Positions 16,873-25,901 of a DNA stretch of 64,000 bases are shown one piece after another (positions within the stretch are counted from its first letter, which is position 1; each line of letters starts with the position of its first letter). This DNA comes from Hungatella sp. UBA4396. Lineage in GTDB: Bacteria; Bacillota; Clostridia; Lachnospirales; Lachnospiraceae. The translations under genes and the position numbers were made by a program. The notes beneath the pieces were generated by a model. That model was given only the letters and a program-made list of their open reading frames with translations. It was not told the origin of the DNA and did no database searches. The stretch is from the NCBI GenBank assembly GCA_002389905.1, contig DGRE01000071.1:62001-126000 (forward strand). Reading direction: 5' to 3'.

Positions 16873-18231
16873 ATGGATATGGAACAGAAAGGTACACCAG
16901 TAGTAACCGAGATGCAGGTCATTCCGGTTGCAGGATATGACAGCATGCTGATGACCTTAAGCGGAGCCCATGCTCCCTGGTTCACCAGAAATCTGGTGAT
17001 TTTAAAGGACAGTGCAGGAAATACGGGAATCGGTGAAATTCATGGGGGAGATTACACCTGTGAGGCATTGAAAAGCTGTATTCCTCTGGTGGTGGGGCAG
17101 CCCACGGGCAAATACCGCACAATACTCAGCAGCATCCACAAAGCGGGAACCAGAGCAGAAGGGGATGACGGGGAAGGAATCCAGACTCTGGATATCAGTA
17201 AGCTGAAATTTGTGGTAAAAGCGGAATGGGCCATTGAATGCGCCCTTCTGGATTTGCTGGGAAAGCATCTGGAGCTGCCCATGTGCGAGCTTTTAGGTGA
17301 CGGCAGGCAAAGGGATGAGATAGAAACCCTGGGCTACTTGTTCTATGTCAGCGAAAAGGAGAAGGCCCATCCGGATTTAAGCTATCTGGATGAAGGAAGC
17401 AGCAGTGATCCATGGTTTAAGCTTCGCCGTCAGGAGATGCTGACACCGGAGCGGATTGTGGAACAGGCCCAGGTGCTTCATGAAAAGTACGGCTTTGGCA
17501 ACTTTAAGCTGAAAGGCGGCGTTTTTGAAGGAGCCAGGGAGATGGATGCAATCCGGGCACTGAAAAAGGCTTTTCCCAAGGGGCGTATCAATCTCGATCC
17601 CAACGGGGCCTGGAGCCTGAAGGAAGCCATTGAGATCTGCAAGCCCATGGAAGGAATCCTTACCTACATAGAAGATCCATGCGGCCCGGAATCCGGATTT
17701 TCCAGCAGAGAAATCATGGCAGAATTTAAAAATGCAGTAAACCTTCCTGTTGCGACCAACATGATTGCAACAGACTGGAGGCAGTTTTACCATTCCGCTG
17801 CATTAAGATCTGTGGATATTGTGCTGGCTGATCCTCACTTCTGGGGATTTGGAGGAAGTGTGCGGATGGCTCAGATATTAAATGACTGGGGACTGACCTG
17901 GGGAAGCCATTCCAACAACCATTTTGATGTGACCCTGGCGGCTTTTGCCCATGTGGCAGCAGCAGCGCCCGGAAATCCCACAGCCCTTGACACCCATTGG
18001 ATCTGGCAGGATGGACAGAATTTGTTGGAGGATACGCCTGAAATTATCAACGGATATTTACAGGTTCCTAAAAAGCCGGGCCTGGGAGTCACCCTGAATA
18101 TGAAACGGGTTATGGAGGCCAATGAATTGTATAACAGCCTTCCTTCCCATGACAGGGATGACACCATGGCAATGCAGTATCTCATACCGGACTGGAAATT
18201 TGACTGCAGAAAACCGTCTTTAGTGCGGTAA
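16873..18231 (+). CDS. Glucarate dehydratase (enolase superfamily), copy 2
   Basis: A 452-residue paralogue of the preceding gene that keeps the catalytic set: FKLKGG Lys pair, NLDPNGAW, IEDPCGPE, ATNMIATDW, ADPHFW and SHSNNHFD. It should therefore be an active aldarate dehydratase rather than a dead homologue. The start was set at 16873, 5 bases after GGAGGG, because the longer in-frame ATG at 16810 overlaps the predicted -10 box. In Enterobacteria a second copy (GudX) accompanies GudD. Here the pair may divide glucarate and an epimer (idarate or galactarate) between them, which is inference. Thirty bases separate it from the ABC binding protein. Confidence 0.9.
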   Translation: MDMEQKGTPVVTEMQVIPVAGYDSMLMTLSGAHAPWFTRNLVILKDSAGNTGIGEIHGGDYTCEALKSCIPLVVGQPTGKYRTILSSIHKAGTRAEGDDGEGIQTLDISKLKFVVKAEWAIECALLDLLGKHLELPMCELLGDGRQRDEIETLGYLFYVSEKEKAHPDLSYLDEGSSSDPWFKLRRQEMLTPERIVEQAQVLHEKYGFGNFKLKGGVFEGAREMDAIRALKKAFPKGRINLDPNGAWSLKEAIEICKPMEGILTYIEDPCGPESGFSSREIMAEFKNAVNLPVATNMIATDWRQFYHSAALRSVDIVLADPHFWGFGGSVRMAQILNDWGLTWGSHSNNHFDVTLAAFAHVAAAAPGNPTALDTHWIWQDGQNLLEDTPEIINGYLQVPKKPGLGVTLNMKRVMEANELYNSLPSHDRDDTMAMQYLIPDWKFDCRKPSLVR

Positions 18232-18261
18232 AAATTATATATAAAAATGGAGGGGTTTTTT

Positions 18262-19845
18262 ATGAAGAAATCAGGTTTGAAAAAAAGAGTACTTTGTCTG
18301 GCTCTCTGTACCGTTATGGCAGTGATGACAGGCTGCGGAGGAGGCTCTGCTTCCAGCGGAACGGGCGGCTCCCAAAAAGCAGGAGGAGAGAGCAGATTTG
18401 TTTTTGCAGGACCCAACAACATTACCCAGTGGGACCCGTTAAATGAAAACAAGACAAATGCCTATATGCTTTCCAAGCTCACCTACAACACTCTGGTAAA
18501 TCCTTATGGGGAAAATAACACCATACAGCCGGAGCTGGCTACAGAGTGGAGCGTATCCGATGACGGACTTGAGTGGACCTTTAAGCTGAGAGAAGGAGTG
18601 AAGTTCCACAACGGAGAAGAGTTCAACGCAGATTCCGTGGTTGCTACCTTACAGAGGATGCTTGACAATCCCACCCTGGTTCATACCGCATTCTGGCCGT
18701 CTTTGGAAGGCGTGGAAGCCAAAGACACCTATACGGCTGTGATCAAGCTGAAAGAGCCCTGGGGCGCTTTGCTGTACCAGCTCATTGACACTCCCATGTT
18801 CCCGCCAAAGGCTCTTGCAGAAAAAGGCGATGCCCTCTTTGAGTTTAATGAGACAAACAAGCCTATCGGAACAGGCCCCTGGATCGCTGACAAATGGACA
18901 CCCGGACAGGATGCAGAATTTGTCCGCAACGATGAATACTGGGATTGGGGCAATGAAAAGAGCAACGTTGACCGGATCGTATACCGCCCGGTTATTGAAG
19001 ATACCACCCGTGTTTCCGGAATTCAGACCGGTGACCTGGACATGATTGATGCCGTACCCGTAGAGCAGGCAGACATGCTGACCAGTGTAAAAGGGGTAAA
19101 GGTAGAAAAGCTGTTAGGTTCTGCTATTGTTCACCTGGGATTCCGCACTGCAGACGGACGGGTCTTTGAGGATGTCAATGCCAGACAGGCAGTCAATCAC
19201 GCTTTAAACAGGGAACTTCTGGTACAATCTATTGCAGGCGGCGGAGCAGCCAGCGACTGGCCCTGTCCCGAGGGAGTATTCGGTTATGACAAGGAAAATG
19301 CCAAGGTTCCGGAGTACAACCTGGATATGGCAAAAGACCTGCTTTCCAAGACCTCCTATGCAGGCGAGGAAATCTCCTTTATTGCACCTACCGGAGTATT
19401 TGCAAGAAATAAAGAAGTAGCTCAGGCAGTTTTGGCAATGCTGACCGATGCAGGCTTTAAGGTTAATCTGGAAATCATGGAAAATGCAGCTTTCCAGGAG
19501 CGCCGTGCATCAGGAAATTATGACTTATACATTCAGAGATATCCATTCCCGGCAGGTGATCCCGATTCCGTAATCACCCAGAGATGGTTAAACGATGCCC
19601 ATAAATCCGGATATGTCAATGAAGAGATGAATGAAAAGATACTGGAGCAGAAGCGGGAAAGCGATCCTGCCAGACGTGAGCAGGTATTAAAAGAAGTGTT
19701 TGCTATTCAGTGGGCAGAGGCAGCACCTCATCTGGCTCTTTACCAGCAGGTGACAACTCTTGCTTACCGGGAAGGCATCACAGGCCTCAAAGTGCGGATT
19801 GATAACGTATTTGATTATTCAAAGGTATCAAAAGCCGCACAATAG
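18262..19845 (+). CDS. Peptide/opine-type ABC transporter substrate-binding lipoprotein
   Basis: A 527-residue SBP_bac_5 (DppA/OppA) family protein. The N-terminus has a Lys-rich n-region, a hydrophobic core and the lipobox VMTGC, so it is membrane-anchored outside the cell. Family motifs include LTYNTLV, LATEWSVSDDGLEWTFKLREGVKFHNG near residue 85 and the PIGTGPW motif. The start is at 18262, after GGAGGGG with a 6-base gap, not at 18247. It heads a complete importer operon and directly follows two glucarate dehydratases, so its ligand may be an aldarate or aldarate conjugate rather than a peptide; this is inferred from context. Confidence 0.92.
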   Translation: MKKSGLKKRVLCLALCTVMAVMTGCGGGSASSGTGGSQKAGGESRFVFAGPNNITQWDPLNENKTNAYMLSKLTYNTLVNPYGENNTIQPELATEWSVSDDGLEWTFKLREGVKFHNGEEFNADSVVATLQRMLDNPTLVHTAFWPSLEGVEAKDTYTAVIKLKEPWGALLYQLIDTPMFPPKALAEKGDALFEFNETNKPIGTGPWIADKWTPGQDAEFVRNDEYWDWGNEKSNVDRIVYRPVIEDTTRVSGIQTGDLDMIDAVPVEQADMLTSVKGVKVEKLLGSAIVHLGFRTADGRVFEDVNARQAVNHALNRELLVQSIAGGGAASDWPCPEGVFGYDKENAKVPEYNLDMAKDLLSKTSYAGEEISFIAPTGVFARNKEVAQAVLAMLTDAGFKVNLEIMENAAFQERRASGNYDLYIQRYPFPAGDPDSVITQRWLNDAHKSGYVNEEMNEKILEQKRESDPARREQVLKEVFAIQWAEAAPHLALYQQVTTLAYREGITGLKVRIDNVFDYSKVSKAAQ

Positions 19846-19882
19846 TGAATCAAGGGCACACATATTGAAAGGGGATACGGCT

Positions 19883-20803
19883 TTGCTGAAATTTATCATA
19901 AAACGTTTGGGATATACGATTTTCGTCCTGTTTGGAGTATCCATCTTAACCTTTGGGCTTTTAAAACTGACGCCGGGATCCCCGGCCCGTCTGATGCTTT
20001 CAGATGATGCTACAGAAGAGCAGATCAGGGAAAAAGAAATAGAAATGGGACTGGACCGGCCCCTGACCGTCCAGTATGTCAGTTATATAACGGGAGTTGT
20101 CAAGGGAGATTTAGGAGATTCCCTGTTTTATAAGATGCCCAATTCCACGCTGATCTTCCAGAGATTGCCGGCTACCGCGTATTTAACGCTGGTAGCCATG
20201 GGAATCGCCCTGCTGATCAGCATACCGATGGGAATCATAGCCGGAGTCAAGCGGGGGTCTGTCATAGATTTGTTTGCCATGATATTTGCCCTCCTTGGGC
20301 AGTCCATATCAGGCGTGGTATTAGGGCTGATTTTCATTCTGTTTTTTGCAGTTAAGCTGGGCTGGCTTCCGGCCATGGGATACGGAGGCTTTGCATTTGT
20401 CATCATGCCGGCCACCTCTCTGGCCATGCAGATGGCGGCCCTCATCACCCGTATGCTGCGGTCCGGCATGGTGGATGTGCTTCAGGAGGACTACATTACA
20501 GCCACCTATGCCAAGGGAATCAGCAACCGGGAAATTACCATGAAATATGCCTTAAGAAATGCAATCCTTCCGGTTATTACGGTTGTGGGCCTTCAGGTGG
20601 GAACCTTTTTAGGAGGAGCCGTGGTCACAGAACAGATATTTGGCTGGCCGGGCATTGGTACCTTGACGGTCCAGGCCATCGGGCTTCGGGATTTTCCGCT
20701 GGTGCAGTCCATTCTTTTGGTAATATCTGCATGCTTTGTACTGGTCAATCTGCTGGTGGATATTATTTACACCATTGTTGACCCGCGCATGGACTTTAAC
20801 TAA
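19883..20803 (+). CDS. Dipeptide-type ABC transporter permease (DppB-like)
   Basis: A 306-residue permease with six predicted membrane helices and the N-terminal family signature RLGYTIFVLFGVSILTFGLLKLTPGSP. The inner-loop EAA-type motif is ATYAKGISNREITMKYALRNAILPVI, and the C-terminus reads VNLLVDIIYTIVDPRM. I place the start at TTG 19883, 8 bases after AAAGGGG; the longer upstream frame overlaps the binding-protein gene and lacks family similarity. It pairs with the DppC-like permease to form the channel of the importer. Confidence 0.92.
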   Translation: MLKFIIKRLGYTIFVLFGVSILTFGLLKLTPGSPARLMLSDDATEEQIREKEIEMGLDRPLTVQYVSYITGVVKGDLGDSLFYKMPNSTLIFQRLPATAYLTLVAMGIALLISIPMGIIAGVKRGSVIDLFAMIFALLGQSISGVVLGLIFILFFAVKLGWLPAMGYGGFAFVIMPATSLAMQMAALITRMLRSGMVDVLQEDYITATYAKGISNREITMKYALRNAILPVITVVGLQVGTFLGGAVVTEQIFGWPGIGTLTVQAIGLRDFPLVQSILLVISACFVLVNLLVDIIYTIVDPRMDFN

Positions 20804-20814
20804 GGGGGATTGGA

Positions 20815-21669
20815 ATGAGCAGACAAGAATTATTCAGAAGAATGCGCAAAAGCAATTTTTTCGTCATAGGAGCAGTACTGGTTGGATTTATTATTCTGGT
20901 ATCACTGATCTCTCCCTGGATAGCGCCCCATAATCCCATAGGCTCGGACTTAACTCTGCGTCTGAAAGCGCCTGACGGTCTTTCCAAGGGCTGGGGAGGC
21001 TATATTCTGGGAACCGATCCTTTAGGACAAGATATCTTATCCAGGCTCATGGTGGGCAGCAGAGTTTCCTTGTGGATTTCCTTTTCCGTGGTTATTGCCA
21101 CGGCTATCATCGGAACCATTCTTGGAATTATATCCGGCTTTTTCGGTGGAATTATTGATACTGTCATCATGAGATTCAGCGACATTCAGGTGTCCATTCC
21201 GCCCATGATCCTGGCGGTTGCGGTTATGGCCGTATTGGGAAATACCACCAATAACTTAATCCTGGTTCTGGTGTTCACCAGATGGGTGCAGTATGCACGT
21301 GTAGTGCGAAGCAATGTTATGGGAATCCGGAACATGGAGTATATTCACGCCTCCCAGGTTTTAGGTTCCTCCAAGAAAAGGATCATGTTCACCCAGATTC
21401 TTCCCAATGTACTGACACAGCTCATCATCGTTATGAGCCAGGAGTTTGGCCGTACCATTTTGACTGAGTCCTCACTCAGCTTTTTGGGACTTGGCGTTCC
21501 CGCCCCCGCTCCTTCCTGGGGAGTTATGATCGCAGACGGCAGAGAATATCTGGCTACCGCCCCCTGGGTTGTTGTCGCACCCGGAGTGGCACTGATGATC
21601 GCAGTGCTGGCATTTAATTTCTTAGGTGACGGTGTGCGTGATGTGCTCGATCCAAAGAATAAGAATTAA
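20815..21669 (+). CDS. Dipeptide-type ABC transporter permease (DppC-like)
   Basis: A 284-residue permease with the short cytoplasmic N-terminus (RMRKSNFFVIGAVLVGFI) and LGTDPLGQDILSRLMVGSRVSL signature typical of DppC/OppC. The EAA loop is ASQVLGSSKKRIMFTQILPN, and SLSFLGLGVPAPAPSWGVMI precedes the last helix. AGGGGGAT ribosome site before the ATG, 11 bases after the DppB-like stop. It functions as the second half of the membrane channel. Confidence 0.93.
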   Translation: MSRQELFRRMRKSNFFVIGAVLVGFIILVSLISPWIAPHNPIGSDLTLRLKAPDGLSKGWGGYILGTDPLGQDILSRLMVGSRVSLWISFSVVIATAIIGTILGIISGFFGGIIDTVIMRFSDIQVSIPPMILAVAVMAVLGNTTNNLILVLVFTRWVQYARVVRSNVMGIRNMEYIHASQVLGSSKKRIMFTQILPNVLTQLIIVMSQEFGRTILTESSLSFLGLGVPAPAPSWGVMIADGREYLATAPWVVVAPGVALMIAVLAFNFLGDGVRDVLDPKNKN

Positions 21670-21689
21670 CCACGAAAGGGAGAATCCAG

Positions 21690-22661
21690 ATGGAAAAATT
21701 AATTGAGATTAAAGACTTCTCAGTAAAATTTGAAACGGGTCGTGCCGTAGCATACGCTCTTAACGGGGTTAATCTTACAATAGGCAAGGGAGAAGCTCTC
21801 GGTCTGGTTGGAGAATCAGGCGCAGGCAAGACCACCACAGCTTTGGGGATGCTCAATCTGATTCCCCAGCCTGCCGGCAAGGTGACGGGCGGAGATATTC
21901 TGTATGAGGGAAAATCCGTATTTAAAATGTCCCAAAAGGAACTGATGGAAATGAGAGGCGACAAGGTTGCCATGATATTCCAGAACCCTCTGACCTCCTT
22001 AAATCCTGTATTTACAGTGGGAGAACAGATCGGCATGGTGCTGCAAAAGCATAAGCATTTAAGTAAAAAACAAGCCACAGAAGAAGCTGGAAAGCTTCTG
22101 GAGGTGGTGGGAATCGCCAAATACCGGGTCAATGACTTCCCCCACCAGTTTTCCGGAGGCATGAGACAGAGGGTGGGCATTGCGGCAGCCCTGGCCTGTA
22201 ATCCGGCCCTTCTCATTGCCGATGAGCCTACCACAGCTCTTGATGTTACCATACAGGCCCAGATCCTGGAGCTGATGAAGGAACTGCTGGTGAAGTTTGA
22301 CAGCTCCCTGCTGATGATCACTCACAACCTGGGGATTATCGCGGAAATCTGCAACAATGTGGCTGTTATGTACGCAGGGACTATTGTGGAGTATGGTTCG
22401 GTAGAAGAGGTGTTCACCAATCCTTCCCACCCATATACCATTGGTTTATTCGGCTCCATTCCCAAGCTTACGGGGCCAAGGGAAAGGCTTGCTTCTATTC
22501 CCGGAACAGTAGCCAATCCGGAACACCTTTCTTCAGGCTGTCCCTTCCATGACCGGTGCGGTGTGGCTTTGGGACAATGCTCACAAAATGCGCCAAAGAT
22601 GTTTCAGATAGGTGAACATCATTATGTGGCCTGCCATAAAGCCGGGGAGGTGAAACAATGA
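21690..22661 (+). CDS. Dipeptide-type ABC transporter ATP-binding protein (DppD-like)
   Basis: A 323-residue ATPase. Walker A is GESGAGKTTTA, the Q-loop sits in MIFQNPLTSLNPV, the signature is FSGGMRQRVGIAAA, Walker B is LLIADEPTTALD, and the H-loop is in MITHNLG. The C-terminal oligopeptide-transporter extension with Cys residues (SSGCPFHDRCGVALGQC) is present; in this family it can bind an Fe-S cluster. It pairs with the next ATPase as a heterodimer. Its stop overlaps the next start by 4 bases (ATGA). Confidence 0.94.
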   Translation: MEKLIEIKDFSVKFETGRAVAYALNGVNLTIGKGEALGLVGESGAGKTTTALGMLNLIPQPAGKVTGGDILYEGKSVFKMSQKELMEMRGDKVAMIFQNPLTSLNPVFTVGEQIGMVLQKHKHLSKKQATEEAGKLLEVVGIAKYRVNDFPHQFSGGMRQRVGIAAALACNPALLIADEPTTALDVTIQAQILELMKELLVKFDSSLLMITHNLGIIAEICNNVAVMYAGTIVEYGSVEEVFTNPSHPYTIGLFGSIPKLTGPRERLASIPGTVANPEHLSSGCPFHDRCGVALGQCSQNAPKMFQIGEHHYVACHKAGEVKQ

Positions 22662-23671
22662 AGCCGCTTATTCAGGTTAAGAATCTTAAAAAGTATTTTG
22701 ATATTAAGGGAAAGGGAGAGCTTCATGCGGTAGATGATGTTTCCTTTGATATTTATCCGGGGGAAACCCTTGGGCTGGTAGGAGAGTCTGGCTGCGGAAA
22801 GAGTACCGTTGGAAATGTGATCATGAGACTCCATAGCCCCACTGGGGGAGAATTGATTTATGGGGAAAGGGATGTATTTAAGGCATCCACCAAGAAGGAA
22901 CAGCTTGAAATGTGTTCAAAAATCCAGATTATTTTCCAGGACCCCTATTCTTCCTTAAATCCCAGAAAGACCATCCGTTCTATCCTGAAGGAAGCTTATA
23001 GAATCCACAAAATCGGAACGGAACAAGAAATGAATGAGAAGATAGAGGGACTGTGTGATGACTGCGGGATATCAAGGGATCTTCTGAACAAATATCCTCA
23101 TGAGCTGGACGGAGGAAAACGCCAGATCGTGGGAATTGCCAGGGCCTTGTCCCTGTCACCGGACTTCATTGTCTGTGATGAGCCGGTATCCTCACTGGAC
23201 GTATCCATTCAGGCTACTATCATCAATTTGCTGATGGATTTACAGAAGAAAAGAGGATTGTCTTATCTCTTTATCTCCCACGATTTATCGGTAGTACGTC
23301 ATATTTCAAACCGAATTGCCGTTATGTATCTGGGACAGATCATTGAGACTGCGGAAACTGACGACATTTTCACCAATGCGGTCCATCCTTATACCATTGC
23401 TCTTTTATCCGCCATTCCAAAGGTAGAGATCGGTAAAAAAGTATCCCGTATCGTGTTAAAGGGAGATGTTCCAAGCCCATTAAATCCGCCGGAAGGCTGC
23501 CGGTTTGCGCCAAGGTGCTGGATGGCACAGGAGATATGCAAAAAAGAGACTCCAGCTCTTCGGGAAACAGGGCAGAAAGGCCATCGTGTGGCCTGCCACT
23601 TCTGGGAAGAATCCAGAGAAGCGGCTGAGAAAATGGACTGCAATTCAGTAGGAGAATGTACTGTTAATTAA
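22658..23671 (+). CDS. Dipeptide-type ABC transporter ATP-binding protein (DppF-like)
   Basis: A 337-residue ATPase with Walker A GESGCGKSTVG, Q-loop IIFQDPYSSLNPRKT, and Walker B FIVCDEPVSSLDVS. The signature region reads ELDGGKRQIVGIARA, where DGGKR departs slightly from the usual SGGQR. The C-terminal family extension EGCRFAPRCWMAQEIC is present. It overlaps the previous gene by 4 bases, so translation is coupled. It is the last gene of the importer operon; two terminator-like hairpins follow. Confidence 0.94.
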   Translation: MKPLIQVKNLKKYFDIKGKGELHAVDDVSFDIYPGETLGLVGESGCGKSTVGNVIMRLHSPTGGELIYGERDVFKASTKKEQLEMCSKIQIIFQDPYSSLNPRKTIRSILKEAYRIHKIGTEQEMNEKIEGLCDDCGISRDLLNKYPHELDGGKRQIVGIARALSLSPDFIVCDEPVSSLDVSIQATIINLLMDLQKKRGLSYLFISHDLSVVRHISNRIAVMYLGQIIETAETDDIFTNAVHPYTIALLSAIPKVEIGKKVSRIVLKGDVPSPLNPPEGCRFAPRCWMAQEICKKETPALRETGQKGHRVACHFWEESREAAEKMDCNSVGECTVN

Positions 23672-23698
23672 TGTAATGACAAAATGATAGAAATGAAA

Positions 23699-23740
23699 TG
23701 CCCTGTGCCTAAAGAAAAACGGTTTCAGGGCATTTTAATT
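23699..23740 (+). terminator. Terminator after the dipeptide-type ABC operon
   Basis: TGCCCTG (23699-23705) pairs with CAGGGCA (23725-23731) and is followed by TTTTAATT. The loop is about 19 bases and contains a weak extra pairing. Confidence 0.75.
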
Positions 23741-23892
23741 ACGTTTGATGTAACCGGTAATTTACCCCCAGGAATACCGTGATTTTCTAAAGCTGAGTGA
23801 CAGGGAGGACGTTAGAAATGGGTGGAAAGAGGCTTCGAATTTAATTATCAGAACAATCTGCAGCAGATGACAGACAGCAGTCAATATAACCT

Positions 23893-23935
23893 AAAATGCC
23901 CTGAGGCCGGTTCAATTCAGCCACAGGGCATTTTT
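23893..23935 (+). terminator. Second, similar terminator hairpin
   Basis: AAAATGCCCTG (23893-23903) pairs with CAGGGCATTTTT (23924-23935); an inner GGC/GCC pairing extends the stem. It shares both arms with the hairpin at 23699. The A-tract before and T-tract after would let it work on either strand. Confidence 0.75.
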
Positions 23936-23992
23936 ACGAAATAATGTAAAAAACTTTTCAGGAGATATTTGAATATTACAAAATGCACATCT

Positions 23993-24020
23993 TTGCAGGA
24001 AATAAAATGTTTGTTATAAT
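23993..24020 (+). promoter_or_regulatory. Predicted promoter for the YesM/YesN operon
   Basis: TTGCAG (23993-23998), a 16-base spacer and TATAAT (24015-24020), 57 bases before the kinase start. Confidence 0.55.
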
Positions 24021-24077
24021 AAAAATTACCAAATAGATAGAAATGATTATTAAATGAAACCGGAAAGAGGAACAGGG

Positions 24078-25901
24078 ATGAAAAAATCTTCTAAATTATC
24101 AGTTCGGATGTTTCTTCTCCTTCTGCTGTGCGTGGTCATGCCTCTGGCAGGGGTCTGTATTTACGTACGGGTCAGTATGGAACATTTTATCCAGGATAAG
24201 CTGAGTGAAAAAATCATTCAGAACATCTCAAGGGGAGAACGGAATATCTGCGATAATTTACAGAACATAGCCGCTCTGACCAATGTCTTTGTGTATGATG
24301 AGGAGCTGCAAAGGCGTATAACAGATTCCAATACCTCCGAATATGACAATACCAAGTACTTTGACCAGATGGTACATAAACTGAGCATTGCCAGCGGTTT
24401 TGATTTTGTTCAGGACATGAAGATTCTCCTGTTTGACGATTACGGCAGGATATACTCCAACTGGAGCATGAATTATCAGGATTACCAGTTTCTCCTGGAC
24501 CAGGATTGGGTGAAGAAGAGCAGGGAGAACAACGGGCATATTGTTTGGGCTATGTTTAATCCGGCCTATATCATTGGGGAACAGAAAGACCAGACCTATA
24601 TTTCCCTTGCCAAATCTCTTCTTAAGGACTATACCACAGGAAACGTCATAGGAACTCTTATTATCAGCATTGACCAGAAAAAATTCAGCGAGCTTTTAAT
24701 GGAATATGCCTATGCCGGTGATATTGCCTACGTTTGTGTAGGAGAAGGAACCGTACTTTTGCAAAATGACACCGAGGGGCTTATTCATGAGGAGGATATA
24801 AGGCATTTGCACCGGGAAACGGAGACGAAAAAAAGCGGAAACTTACGGTATCAGACTGGAGGAGGAAATTTTCTCATCAGCTATTACACCATACCAAAGC
24901 CATGGGTGTTTAACGAGCAGCAGATGAAGGTCTTTCACTTTACCAATTATCAGGAAGTGACCAACCAGATGGAAATGATCGGATTCCGGATGAATGTAAC
25001 TCTTCTGATCGTTATATGCATCCTGGTCCTCATTCTGTATTTATCCATCAGGATGCTGGTAAAGCCCATTGTCAAGCTCAGCGGCCAGATGGAAAATTAT
25101 ACACTGGATATGGATTTAAAGGATATCGATATGGAGCGGTCCGATGAGATCGGCCGTTTAAACCGTTCCTTCCGGCAAATGTCTGTGAATATCAGCGGCT
25201 TGTTTGAACAGCTTAAAAATGAACATGAGGTAAAGGAAAAATACCGGTATGAATCTCTGCGGGCACAGTTGAATCCTCACTTTCTATTTAATACCCTGTC
25301 AACCATCCGCTGGATGGCGATCATAAGAGGGGCGGATAATATTGTAGACGGCATTGACGCCCTTGCCCATATATTAAAATACAGCATGAGCAGGGAAAAC
25401 TGTCTGGTAACGGTAGCGGAAGAGGTGGAGAATATCAGAAACTATCTTTATATCCAGAACTGCCGCTATGGAAATCACTGCAGGCTGGAAGTCGATCTGG
25501 AAGAAGATATCATGAATTTAAAAACAGCTAAATTCATCCTTCAGCCCATTGTAGAGAATGCCATTATCCATGGATATGACAAGGACAGGGAAGAAATCCT
25601 GATCCGGATTTACGGGTTTACGGAAGAGGGCAGTCTCAATATCTATGTAGAGGATGACGGGGTGGGCATTTCCCCCAATGTAATCAGGCAGTTTGAGGCC
25701 TTCCGAAAGGACAGGGTCAAGGAGAGCAAGCTGACAGGTATCGGAATCAAAAATGTAGATGAGTATATCCGGATTACGTTTGGCAATGAGTATGGACTGA
25801 CCATAGAAAGCCTTAAAACACGGGGGACGGTGGTATTATTCACCCTTCCCGTAATCAGAGAGGAGAAATCAGGGGATGAAGAAGGTAATGATTGTGGATG
25901 A
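24078..25901 (+). CDS. Sensor histidine kinase, YesM/LytS type
   Basis: A 607-residue membrane kinase. A membrane helix at about residues 10-32, an extracytoplasmic sensor of about 260 residues, a second helix near 310-332, a HAMP segment (PIVKLSGQMENYT), a His_kinase domain with phospho-acceptor His401 in RAQLNPHFLFNTLS, and a HATPase domain with N-box (QPIVENAIIHG) and DDGVGI. The start at 24078 follows GAGG with 7 bases; the ATG at 24054 lacks a ribosome site. Paired with the AraC-type response regulator, with a 26-base overlap. Such systems usually sense sugars and switch on a neighbouring ABC importer, here at 27.7 kb. Confidence 0.93.
   Translation: MKKSSKLSVRMFLLLLLCVVMPLAGVCIYVRVSMEHFIQDKLSEKIIQNISRGERNICDNLQNIAALTNVFVYDEELQRRITDSNTSEYDNTKYFDQMVHKLSIASGFDFVQDMKILLFDDYGRIYSNWSMNYQDYQFLLDQDWVKKSRENNGHIVWAMFNPAYIIGEQKDQTYISLAKSLLKDYTTGNVIGTLIISIDQKKFSELLMEYAYAGDIAYVCVGEGTVLLQNDTEGLIHEEDIRHLHRETETKKSGNLRYQTGGGNFLISYYTIPKPWVFNEQQMKVFHFTNYQEVTNQMEMIGFRMNVTLLIVICILVLILYLSIRMLVKPIVKLSGQMENYTLDMDLKDIDMERSDEIGRLNRSFRQMSVNISGLFEQLKNEHEVKEKYRYESLRAQLNPHFLFNTLSTIRWMAIIRGADNIVDGIDALAHILKYSMSRENCLVTVAEEVENIRNYLYIQNCRYGNHCRLEVDLEEDIMNLKTAKFILQPIVENAIIHGYDKDREEILIRIYGFTEEGSLNIYVEDDGVGISPNVIRQFEAFRKDRVKESKLTGIGIKNVDEYIRITFGNEYGLTIESLKTRGTVVLFTLPVIREEKSGDEEGNDCG

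Larger units (their letters stand above)
23672..24077. other. Gene-free stretch with two terminator-like hairpins and a promoter
   Basis: About 400 bases without a convincing gene. It holds one hairpin just after the ABC operon (23699-23740), about 150 bases of unassigned sequence, a second hairpin with the same arms (23893-23935) and the predicted promoter of the two-component operon (23993-24020). No known riboswitch or small RNA was recognised in the middle part. Confidence 0.6.
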
